Shown: one piece after another, positions 32,737 through 40,113 of the stretch
Layout of the letters: each line of letters opens with the position of its first letter
Position numbering within the stretch: position 1 is the stretch's first letter
From: Ruminococcaceae bacterium UBA1417
GTDB taxonomy: Bacteria; Bacillota; Clostridia; Oscillospirales; Acutalibacteraceae
DNA length: 44,710 nucleotides
Direction of reading: 5' to 3'
Assembly (NCBI GenBank): GCA_002305575.1
Contig: DBPP01000040.1
Location: 1 to 44,710, forward strand
The notes under the pieces: generated by a model
The model's database searches: none
What the model was told of the DNA's origin: nothing
The model's input: only the letters and a program-made list of their open reading frames with translations
Position numbers and translations under genes: made by a program

Positions 32737-33486
32737 TCAGCCAAACCGGCCGGTGATGTAGTCTTCCGTGCGCTTATCTTTCGGCATGGAAAAAAGCTTC
32801 TCGGTTTTCCCGAATTCGATCATATCCCCAAGCAGGAAGAATGCCGTATTGTCCGAAATGCGGGCCGCCTGCTGCATGTTGTGCGTCACCATAATGATAG
32901 TATAATCCTTTTTCAGCTCCGCTGCAAGGTCCTCGATTTTGCTTGTGGAAATCGGGTCCAGCGCAGAGGTGGATTCGTCCATCAGAAGCACCTCGGGCTC
33001 CACGGCCAGCGCGCGGGCAATGCACAGGCGCTGCTGCTGACCGCCGGACATGCCGAGCGCGTTTTTCTTCAGGCGATCCTTGACTTCGTCCCAGATGGCT
33101 GCCTGACGGAGCGAACGCTCGACGATCATGTCGAGTTTCGCCTTGTTGCGGATGCCATGGATGCGCGGGCCATACGCCACATTGTCGTAAATGCTCATGG
33201 GGAAGGGATTCGCCTTCTGGAACACCATGCCGACGCGCTTTCTGAGCAGGTTGACGTCCATGCCCTTGTAAATATCCTCGCCCTCGAGCTTCACCTCGCC
33301 CTCCACACGGCATCCCTCTACCAGGTCGTTCATGCGGTTGAGCGTTTTCAGATACGTAGATTTGCCGCAGCCGGACGGGCCGATCAGCGCCGTGATTTCG
33401 TGCGCGGGAATTTCCAGCGTAATGCCCTTGAGCGCCTCGAAATTCCCGTACCAGAGATGCAGGTCCTTCGTTTCAATAATTCCCAT
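32737..33486 (-). CDS. pstB: phosphate ABC transporter ATP-binding protein
   Basis: This 249-aa ATPase drives high-affinity phosphate uptake. Walker A is GPSGCGKST, the signature is MSGGQQQR, Walker B is VLLMDE followed by STSALDP, and the switch His is in VTHNM. Its length is standard for PstB. It follows pstA by 21 nt. Confidence 0.97.
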   Translation of the reverse strand: MGIIETKDLHLWYGNFEALKGITLEIPAHEITALIGPSGCGKSTYLKTLNRMNDLVEGCRVEGEVKLEGEDIYKGMDVNLLRKRVGMVFQKANPFPMSIYDNVAYGPRIHGIRNKAKLDMIVERSLRQAAIWDEVKDRLKKNALGMSGGQQQRLCIARALAVEPEVLLMDESTSALDPISTSKIEDLAAELKKDYTIIMVTHNMQQAARISDNTAFFLLGDMIEFGKTEKLFSMPKDKRTEDYITGRFG

Positions 33487-33507
33487 AAAGCCTAGCCTCC
33501 TATAGCC

Positions 33508-34359
33508 TCAGTTTTTTCTCAGTTTCCTGCCGGCAAATTTCGCGGCCAGGTTGATGAGGAATGTCAGAATCAGCAAGATCGTCGCAATCGCGAAGGCGGA
33601 ATCGAACTCCGCGCGTTCGCTCGCGTACATATACAGCGCCACCGTCAGCGTCGAGCCGGGCGTGTTCGGCATGACTGCCTGTGCAAGGCTCAGAATATTG
33701 TGCGCAACGCCTGCCGTGTAGAGCAGCGCCGCCGATTCGCCCACGATGCGGCCGATTGCCAGGATACAACCGGTTACAATGCCGTCTACCGAAGAGGGCA
33801 ACACAACGGTGCGGATCATACGCCATTTGCCGGCCCCCAGGCCGAGGGCGCCTTCACGGTAGCTCTGCGGCACTGTCTTGAGGCTTTCCTGCGTGGTGCG
33901 CACCACGGTGGGCAGCGTCAAAATCACAAGTGTGAGCGCGCCGGCCAGCAGACTGCTCTGCAAGCCGAAAAACTCGACGAACACCAACATGCCGACCAGA
34001 CCAAAAATGATGGACGGGATGCCGGAGAGCGTTTCCGTTGCAAACTCAATGACGCGCACCAGTTTCTTATTGGACGCGTATTCCGTCAGATAAATGGCGG
34101 CGCCGACGCCCAGCGGCAGCACCACGACAAGCGTCATCAGGATGACGTACAGCGTGTTGAGCAGATCCGGCAAAATACCGATCGTGCCGGAACGGGGGCT
34201 GGGCTTTGTGGAAAGGAATTCCCAGGAGATGTGCGGAATGCCCCGCACGAAGATATAGCCGATGATGCCCAGAAGGAGCAGGCACACAATCGCGATCGCC
34301 ACATACATCAGCGTGCTGCGCAGCCCGTCCATAAAGCGGCGGTAGGAAGATCGTTTCAT
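33508..34359 (-). CDS. pstA: phosphate ABC transporter permease PstA
   Basis: This 283-aa permease has about six membrane helices. The coupling segment with EGALGLGAGKWRMI matches the EAA loop that docks on PstB. The family pattern GIPSIIFGLVGM is present. The ATG at 34359 is preferred because AGGTG lies 6 nt upstream; a GTG at 34368 lacks this. It follows pstC by 10 nt. Confidence 0.95.
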   Translation of the reverse strand: MKRSSYRRFMDGLRSTLMYVAIAIVCLLLLGIIGYIFVRGIPHISWEFLSTKPSPRSGTIGILPDLLNTLYVILMTLVVVLPLGVGAAIYLTEYASNKKLVRVIEFATETLSGIPSIIFGLVGMLVFVEFFGLQSSLLAGALTLVILTLPTVVRTTQESLKTVPQSYREGALGLGAGKWRMIRTVVLPSSVDGIVTGCILAIGRIVGESAALLYTAGVAHNILSLAQAVMPNTPGSTLTVALYMYASERAEFDSAFAIATILLILTFLINLAAKFAGRKLRKN

Positions 34360-34369
34360 TGTCTGCACC

Positions 34370-35239
34370 TCACTTTTCTTTCTTCTTCAGGAAGAAGTTC
34401 AAAACCATGTTGATGAGCATGATGAAGCAATACAGGATCAACGCCACGGAAAACAGCGCTTGCCGATGCAGTCCGCTCGAGTAGCTCATCTCACCCGCGA
34501 TGGCGGTCGTCAGGAAGCGGACGCTTGAGAACAGCGATGGCATATTGGCTACGTTGCCGCACACCATCATAATCGCCATGGCCTCGCCCACCGCGCGGCC
34601 AATGCCCAACACGACGGAAGCCGCTATACCGCTTTTGGCAGCCGGGAACGTCACCTTAAACACCGTTTCATTCCACGTGGCCCCGAGCGCGAGGCTCGCT
34701 TCCTCATATTCGTGCGGCACCGCTTTGAGCGCGGTTTCCGACACGCTGATGATCGACGGCAGCACCATAACGGTCAGAACAATGATGGAGGAAAACAGAC
34801 CCACGCCGTCCGCCACATGGAAGACCTCGCGCACGAAGGGCACGAGTACCATCATGCCCACAAGGCCGTACACCACGGAGGGAATACCTGCGAGCAGATC
34901 CACCGTCGGCCGGAGCACCTGGTAGACGGGCTTCGGCGCCATTTTGCCGAGATAAATGGCGAACAGCAGACCGAGCGGCACACCGATCAGGATGGCGCCG
35001 AAGGTGCCGAGTACCGAGGTCAGAATGACCGGCAGAATACCGAACTGATCCTGGCTCGGCTTCCAGACCGTCCCGGTGAGGAACTCAATCAGGCCGACCT
35101 GCCGGATGGCCGGGATACCGGACACCACCAGGTATCCGGTGATCACAACCACAAAGCCGACTGCGGCCAGGCCGCACACGGTCAGCAGCACCCGCATGAT
35201 CATTTCGGTTGCCTGCAGCACCGGATTCGTTTTTTTCAT
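34370..35239 (-). CDS. pstC: phosphate ABC transporter permease PstC
   Basis: This 289-aa permease has six membrane helices, GIPSVVYGLVGM and the EAA-type loop YEEASLALGATWNETV. It pairs with PstA to form the phosphate channel. GGGAG lies 8 nt before the ATG. It follows pstS after 98 nt that contain a stable hairpin, a common way to keep pstS at higher levels than the permeases. Confidence 0.95.
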   Translation of the reverse strand: MKKTNPVLQATEMIMRVLLTVCGLAAVGFVVVITGYLVVSGIPAIRQVGLIEFLTGTVWKPSQDQFGILPVILTSVLGTFGAILIGVPLGLLFAIYLGKMAPKPVYQVLRPTVDLLAGIPSVVYGLVGMMVLVPFVREVFHVADGVGLFSSIIVLTVMVLPSIISVSETALKAVPHEYEEASLALGATWNETVFKVTFPAAKSGIAASVVLGIGRAVGEAMAIMMVCGNVANMPSLFSSVRFLTTAIAGEMSYSSGLHRQALFSVALILYCFIMLINMVLNFFLKKKEK

Positions 35240-35269
35240 ACCCTTACTCCCTTATCCTTTCATGAAGAA

Positions 35270-35297
35270 TGCGGGATGGCGTGGACCACCCCGCATC
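35270..35297 (-). other. intercistronic hairpin between pstS and pstC
   Basis: Stem ATGCGGGATGG / CCACCCCGCAT with a 6-nt loop and one bulged position. No T-run follows, so it is more likely an RNA-stabilising or attenuating structure than a full terminator. Confidence 0.55.
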
Positions 35298-35337
35298 GCG
35301 GCTTTCAAATCTTTTCAGCGATTCTGCAACGCAAGGC

Positions 35338-36255
35338 TCAGTGCTTGACCGGGACGCAACCCGCTTCGCGGACATATTCATCCGCTTCTGCCGAAAGCGC
35401 CCAGTTGAGGAACGCTTCTGCCTCGGGGCTCAGCTCTGCATTGTCGTTTGTGACCATGTTGAAGTTGCGCTGCACCGCATATGTACCGGACTGGATCGTC
35501 TCTTCCGAGCACTCGACGCCGTCCACCGTCACGGCCTTAACCGTGTCGTCCACTGCGGAAAGGGAAGCATAACCGATCGCATTCGGGTTGCTGGCAACCG
35601 CTGCGATTACGGCGCCCGTGGAGGTCAACTCCTGATTGTACTGGCAAGCGTCCGCCGCACCGACAACCTCTTCAAAGCCGTCGCGCGTACCGGAACCCGC
35701 CTCACGGCCGATGACGACCACTTCGCCGGCATCGCCGCCAACCTCGCTCCAATCGGTGATTTCACCGGTGTACAGCTGCTTGATCTGATCGACAGACAGG
35801 TCGGCCACCTTGTTTTCCGGATTGACGATGATCGCAATGCCGTCGATGGCGACAACGTGACCCGTCAGGCCCGCCTCAACTTCTTCATCCTTCAGATCGC
35901 GGGAAGCCAGACCGATATCACAGCGGCCTTCCGTAACCGCCGTAATGCCGGAACCGGAGCCCGTCGGATTGTAGTTGATCGTGGTACCGGACAGTTCCGT
36001 ATAAACCTCCTGATAAATGCCCATCAGCTTTTCCATCGATGTGGAGCCGTCCGTGGAGACGGAACCGCCGAGCTGGGAAACGGAATCGGACGCAGAGGAA
36101 TCCGACGCCGAAGAATCGGAAGCGGAGGAATCCGATGCAGAGGTATCCGACGCGGAGGAGCCGGACGAACCGTCCGTTGTGTTGCCGCAGGCCGTCAGCG
36201 CTGATACGGCAAGAAGAGCAGCCGCTGCAATGGCGAGAATTTTCTTTGCTTTCAT
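35338..36255 (-). CDS. pstS: phosphate-binding lipoprotein PstS
   Basis: This 305-aa protein captures phosphate outside the cell. A lipoprotein signal peptide ends in LTAC, with lipid-bearing Cys23. Residues 29-61 form a Ser/Ala/Asp linker of repeated SSASD units. The binding domain has STDGSTSM, NPTGSGSGI, SRDLK and REAGSGTRDGF, all phosphate-contacting segments in the family. It is first in the pst-pho operon behind the Pho-box promoter. Confidence 0.96.
   Translation of the reverse strand: MKAKKILAIAAAALLAVSALTACGNTTDGSSGSSASDTSASDSSASDSSASDSSASDSVSQLGGSVSTDGSTSMEKLMGIYQEVYTELSGTTINYNPTGSGSGITAVTEGRCDIGLASRDLKDEEVEAGLTGHVVAIDGIAIIVNPENKVADLSVDQIKQLYTGEITDWSEVGGDAGEVVVIGREAGSGTRDGFEEVVGAADACQYNQELTSTGAVIAAVASNPNAIGYASLSAVDDTVKAVTVDGVECSEETIQSGTYAVQRNFNMVTNDNAELSPEAEAFLNWALSAEADEYVREAGCVPVKH
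36076..36159 (-). repeat. Ser-Ala-Ser-Asp coding repeat in pstS
   Basis: A 15-bp unit coding SSASD (or SDSSA) repeats about five times in the linker after the lipid anchor. It is prone to length change. Confidence 0.7.
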
Positions 36256-36305
36256 AAATGATCTTTCCTTTCGGGTCTTTGTTTTCTTTCCTGTTGACGG
36301 CTCTC

Positions 36306-36370
36306 AGTATAGGTTTGCTTTGTAAAGTTCAAAAGGCTGCGTATGTTAAATCCGTGTAAAATCACTTTAC
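36306..36370 (-). promoter_or_regulatory. Pho-box promoter of pstS-phoR
   Basis: Minus strand -10 TATACT (36311-36306) with a poor -35. Upstream lie TTTACA (36360-36355), a 5-bp gap and TTAACA (36349-36344), the 11-bp-spaced Pho-box repeat of Firmicutes, and another TTTACA at 36326-36321. GTGTAAA ... TTTACAC form a perfect inverted repeat at 36354-36372. PhoB activation is inferred. Confidence 0.65.
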
Positions 36371-36383
36371 ACAGCAAAAAAAA

Positions 36384-36412
36384 TTGAAATTGATTGGGAA
36401 ATGCTGTAAAAT
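36384..36412 (+). promoter_or_regulatory. sigma-A promoter of the ANT(6)-like gene
   Basis: -35 TTGAAA (36384-36389), 17-bp spacer, -10 TAAAAT (36407-36412), 69 nt before the start codon and divergent from the Pho promoter. Confidence 0.6.
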
Positions 36413-36480
36413 GAAGCAAACCACGTATACCATACATATTTAAGACCGGAAATTATAAGAATAAAAGGAGACCACTTCCA

Positions 36481-37362
36481 ATGCGCAGCGAAAAAGAAAT
36501 GTATGACCGGATCCTGGGTTATGCCCAATCCCACGAGGACATCCGCGCCGTGATTTTGAACGGTTCCCGCGCGAATCCCAACCGAAGGCCCGACCCTTTC
36601 AACGACTTTGACATTGTATACCTTGTGCGCGATCTCGCGCCGTACAAGACCGCGCCGATCCACCTGGATTTTGGCGAGCTGCTCGTCTACGAACGGACCG
36701 ATGAAAACGAGCTGTTCCACGAGCATTTCCCGGAATTCGTCTGCTACCTGATGCAGTTTGCAGACGGCAACCGGATCGATCTGACCATTGCGCCAACCGA
36801 CCGTTGGCACGGCTATTGCTTTGACGACCGTCTCTCCGTCGTGCTGCTCGACAAGGACGGATTTCTTCCGTCGCTGCCACAGCCGGACGAAAGCAGCCAC
36901 TACATCCAAAAGCCGACCGCCCAGACCTTCTTTGAATGTCGCACGGAATTCTGGTGGGTCGCGCCGTACGTTTCCAAGGGTCTTTGGCGGGGCCAGCTTT
37001 TGTTCGCGCAGTCGCATATGGAGCTTTGCATCCGCAAAATGCTTTTGCAAATGCTCGCCTGGTACGCGGGCGCGCTGCACGGCTTTGACCGCACGGCCGG
37101 AAAGTGCGGCGACAATTTGCAGGCTCTTCTGCCGGCGTCGCTCTGGGACGGCTATCTGGAAACCTTTGCGGTTTGCCGGGAAGACGACATCTGGCGCGCG
37201 CTGTTCAAGGCCGCCGCGCTGTTCACCGAGGTTTCCCGCCTTACGGCGGAGCGGCTCGGCCTCGCCATTGAAGACGCGTACGACCGCCGCGTGACGGCTT
37301 TCCTGCACTATACGCACGATCTGCCGCGCGACGCGAAAACCCTGGATTTCCAAGCGGACTGA
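36481..37362 (+). CDS. aminoglycoside 6-adenylyltransferase-like protein (ANT(6)/AadE family)
   Basis: This 293-aa protein matches streptomycin 6-adenylyltransferases along its length. The nucleotidyltransferase motif is NGSRANPN (27-34) with FNDFDIVYLV (metal-binding DxD) and the second acidic site in IDLTIAP. The C-terminal helical part has FWWVAPYVSKGLWRGQL and the long helix LCIRKMLLQMLAWY. It may confer streptomycin resistance or may be a chromosomal relative with another substrate. AAGGAG lies 10 nt before the ATG. Base use is like its neighbours, so no recent transfer is evident. It may be co-transcribed with the ymdB gene. Confidence 0.85.
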   Translation: MRSEKEMYDRILGYAQSHEDIRAVILNGSRANPNRRPDPFNDFDIVYLVRDLAPYKTAPIHLDFGELLVYERTDENELFHEHFPEFVCYLMQFADGNRIDLTIAPTDRWHGYCFDDRLSVVLLDKDGFLPSLPQPDESSHYIQKPTAQTFFECRTEFWWVAPYVSKGLWRGQLLFAQSHMELCIRKMLLQMLAWYAGALHGFDRTAGKCGDNLQALLPASLWDGYLETFAVCREDDIWRALFKAAALFTEVSRLTAERLGLAIEDAYDRRVTAFLHYTHDLPRDAKTLDFQAD

Positions 37363-37403
37363 ACCGCACGCTTCAAATCCATCGACGGAAAGGAACCCGA
37401 TTT

Positions 37404-38177
37404 ATGGAAATTTTATGTATCGGCGACGTTGTCGGCAGCCGCGGCTGCCAGTTTCTCCGCCGCCACCTGCCCGCCCTTCGCCGCACAAAGGGCATCGATG
37501 TCGTGATTGCGAACGGCGAGAATTCGTCCGACGGCAACGGCATCACGCCGGCCTCCGCCGGCCACCTGTTCGACAGCGGCGTCGACGTCATCACCACCGG
37601 AAACCACACCTATCGCCGTCGCGAAGTCTACGACTATTTGGAAGAGACTGAAGCCATTGTGCGGCCGGCAAATTTTCCGCCGGAAGCGCCAGGCCACGGC
37701 ATGACAGTGCTGGATCTCGGCCGCACGCGCATCGCGGTGATCAACCTGATGGGCACCGTCTACCTTGACGAGCACCTGGCCTGCCCCTTCCGCACGCTCG
37801 ATGCACTGCTGAAAACACCGGAGCTGCCCAAAATCTGCATCGTCGATTTTCACGCGGAGGCCACCGGCGAAAAGCGCGCGCTCGGCTATTATGCGGACGG
37901 CCGGGTCTCCGCGGTGTTCGGCACGCACACGCATGTGCAGACGGCGGATGAAACGGTGCTGCCGCACGGCACCGGCTACATCACCGATGCCGGCATGACC
38001 GGCCCGATCGAGTCGGTACTCGGCGTGAAGGCGGAGTTGGTGATTCAAAAACAGCTGAGCAAGATGCCCGTGCGCTTCGATTTTGCGGACGGCGACTGTA
38101 AGATGGACGGTGTACTCTTTGAAATCGACGAAAAAACCGGCCTTTGCCGCAGTGTCGAGCGGCTTTCCATCCGTTGA
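37404..38177 (+). CDS. ymdB: YmdB-family metallophosphoesterase (2',3'-cyclic nucleotide phosphodiesterase)
   Basis: This 257-aa enzyme is of the YmdB family, which hydrolyses 2',3'-cAMP and affects RNA turnover, biofilm and motility choices in Bacillus. The metal sites are IGDVVG at the N-terminus, NGENSS (37-42), TTGNHTY (64-70), VDFHAEATGEK and GTHTHVQTAD. All ligands look intact. AAAGGA lies ahead of the ATG. It follows the ANT(6)-like gene by 41 nt. Confidence 0.93.
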   Translation: MEILCIGDVVGSRGCQFLRRHLPALRRTKGIDVVIANGENSSDGNGITPASAGHLFDSGVDVITTGNHTYRRREVYDYLEETEAIVRPANFPPEAPGHGMTVLDLGRTRIAVINLMGTVYLDEHLACPFRTLDALLKTPELPKICIVDFHAEATGEKRALGYYADGRVSAVFGTHTHVQTADETVLPHGTGYITDAGMTGPIESVLGVKAELVIQKQLSKMPVRFDFADGDCKMDGVLFEIDEKTGLCRSVERLSIR

Positions 38178-38222
38178 TCTTTCAAAAATTCCGTATTTTT
38201 TAAACACTTGCCGTCTCTAAAC

Positions 38223-38251
38223 TTGTAATTTTCAATTTCGTATGCTATACT
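38223..38251 (+). promoter_or_regulatory. sigma-A promoter of fakA
   Basis: -35 TTGTAA (38223-38228), 17-bp spacer, -10 TATACT (38246-38251) with an extended TGC in front. The leader is about 65 nt. Confidence 0.68.
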
Positions 38252-38325
38252 GATTTTTAAGAATACCCGCGCAGAGGTGCGCCCAATTGCCGCCTCTCAA
38301 AATTAACAGACAGGATGTGTATGCT

Positions 38326-40014
38326 GTGATTACTGGAAAGCAGCTTTGCGATGCCGTGATCTCGGGCGCGAACAGTATATTGAAAAACCGAAAATATGTG
38401 GATGATCTCAACATCTTCCCTGTTCCGGACGGCGACACGGGTACGAACATGTCGATGACCATCGGCGCTGGCAGCGAGGCCATGGCCGACCTCGGCGACG
38501 ACGCAACCGCCGCAGTCGTAGCCAAAACCGCAGCCTCCGCGATGCTGCGCGGCGCGCGCGGCAATTCCGGCGTCATCCTCTCCCTGCTGTTCCGCGGCTT
38601 CTCCAAGGGCCTTGAGGGAACGGAATGCGCCGACGGCGCACAGCTCGCACAGGCGCTCGCCATCGGTGTGGACGCAGCGTACAAGGCTGTCATGAAGCCT
38701 ACCGAAGGCACCATTCTCACCGTTGCGCGCGTCGCAGCGGAAAAAGGCGCGGCAGCGGCGGAAATCGATCCCGATCCCGTCTATGTTTGGGATGCCATCT
38801 GCCTCGGCGCGGCTGAAGCCCTTTCCACCACGCCGGAGCTTCTGCCCGTACTCAAAAAAGCGGGCGTTGTCGATGCCGGCGGTCAGGGTCTGTGCATGAT
38901 TCTGGACGGCATGATGCGTGTTTTCAAATACGGCGAAATCGTACAAACCCAGATGACCGCAGAGGAAAAAGCGGCGGAAACCGCCGAATTCTTCCGAAGC
39001 GTCGCCGCAGAATTTGACAGCGAAATCAATTTCACCTACTGCACGGAATTCATCGTAGGCCGCGATCCGGAGATCCCGACCGATCCGAATGACCTGCGTC
39101 TCTTCCTTGAAACCATCGGCGACTGCGTCGTGGTGGTGGATGATGAAGAAATCATCAAGGTGCACGTACACACCGAGCAGCCCGGCGAGGCACTCACCCG
39201 CGCGCTGCAATTTGGCGCGCTGCTGACGGTGAAGATCGAAAATATGAAAGAGCAGCACCGCAAGGCAGCCGAGCAGAACGAAAAGAATCGCGCGGCCTTC
39301 GAAGCCAAAGCCGAGCCGGAAAAGCCTGCGCTCGAGCCCGTCGAGCCGACGGAAGAAATCGGCTTTGTTGCTGTGGCGGCCGGCGAAGGCCTGCGGGCGC
39401 TGTTTGCCGACCTCGGCTGCGCGCAGGTTGTCAGCGGCGGTCAAACGATGAATCCGAGCACCGAAGACATCGTTGCGGCGGTGCTTGCTACACCGGCCAA
39501 GCGCGTTTTTGTACTGCCGAATAACAAGAATATCCTTCTGGCGGCCGAGCAGGCGGTTCCGCTTGTCACCGACCGCGAAATCACTGTGATCCCGACGAAG
39601 ACAATTCCGCAGGGCCTTTCTGCGATGCTCGCCTTTGATCCTGACGCGGAGGTTTCGGACAATGCCGACGCGATGATCACGGCGGCCGAAGGCGTCAGCA
39701 CCGGCACCGTGACATTTGCCGCGCGCGACTCCGAATTCGGCGGCTTCAAAATCAAGGAAGGCGACACGATGGGTCTGACAAACGGCAAGCTTGAGTTTGT
39801 CGGCGACACACCGGTACGCACCGTTTACAAGGTGGCCAAGGCCCTTCTGAGCAAGCACACCTCGTTCATCACGCTGATCTACGGCGAGGGCGTTTCCGAA
39901 GAGGATGCCAACGAGGCGATGCGTCTGATTCGCAACAAGGTGGGCGACGATGTGGAAATCAACCTTGTTAACGGCGGCCAGCCGGTCTACTATTTCATTC
40001 TTTCAGTCGAATAA
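38326..40014 (+). CDS. fakA: fatty acid kinase subunit FakA (DAK2 domain protein, YloV family)
   Basis: This protein of about 562 aa is the ATP-binding part of fatty acid kinase, which with a FakB (DegV) protein phosphorylates free fatty acids for phospholipid synthesis. The N-terminal DAK2/DhaL domain has FPVPDGDTGTNMSM and RGARGNSGVILS. A middle domain has VDAGGQGLCMILDG and VKVHVHTEQPG, an acidic/basic linker follows (about 305-345), and a C-terminal DegV-like domain has VSGGQTMNPST and LPNNKN. The GTG at 38326 is chosen because AGGA lies 10 nt upstream and the protein then starts like its relatives; a TTG at 38287 is less likely. No fakB is seen nearby. Confidence 0.88.
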   Translation: MITGKQLCDAVISGANSILKNRKYVDDLNIFPVPDGDTGTNMSMTIGAGSEAMADLGDDATAAVVAKTAASAMLRGARGNSGVILSLLFRGFSKGLEGTECADGAQLAQALAIGVDAAYKAVMKPTEGTILTVARVAAEKGAAAAEIDPDPVYVWDAICLGAAEALSTTPELLPVLKKAGVVDAGGQGLCMILDGMMRVFKYGEIVQTQMTAEEKAAETAEFFRSVAAEFDSEINFTYCTEFIVGRDPEIPTDPNDLRLFLETIGDCVVVVDDEEIIKVHVHTEQPGEALTRALQFGALLTVKIENMKEQHRKAAEQNEKNRAAFEAKAEPEKPALEPVEPTEEIGFVAVAAGEGLRALFADLGCAQVVSGGQTMNPSTEDIVAAVLATPAKRVFVLPNNKNILLAAEQAVPLVTDREITVIPTKTIPQGLSAMLAFDPDAEVSDNADAMITAAEGVSTGTVTFAARDSEFGGFKIKEGDTMGLTNGKLEFVGDTPVRTVYKVAKALLSKHTSFITLIYGEGVSEEDANEAMRLIRNKVGDDVEINLVNGGQPVYYFILSVE

Positions 40015-40060
40015 ACCTAAGCCGCACGACGGCGGTTCGGTTTCTACTGCAATTCATGTT

Positions 40061-40090
40061 GGGCGGGGCTTCGGCCCTGCCCCTTTTATT
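40061..40090 (+). terminator. terminator or attenuator between fakA and recG
   Basis: 9-bp stem GGGCGGGGC / GCCCTGCCC (one G-T pair) with a TTCG tetraloop, followed by CTTTTATT. It lies 24 nt before recG. Confidence 0.75.
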
Positions 40091-40113
40091 GATCTGTGAA
40101 AGGCGGCATGCGT

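Noticed and set aside
36017..36325. plus-strand frame with repeated ESDAEES
   Set aside because: It is the reverse reading of the SASDS linker of pstS and has no ribosome site.
38257..39858. 533-aa minus-strand frame opposite fakA
   Set aside because: It is the antisense of a clear DAK2-family gene, and its promoter and ribosome site are lacking. High GC makes long empty frames common here.
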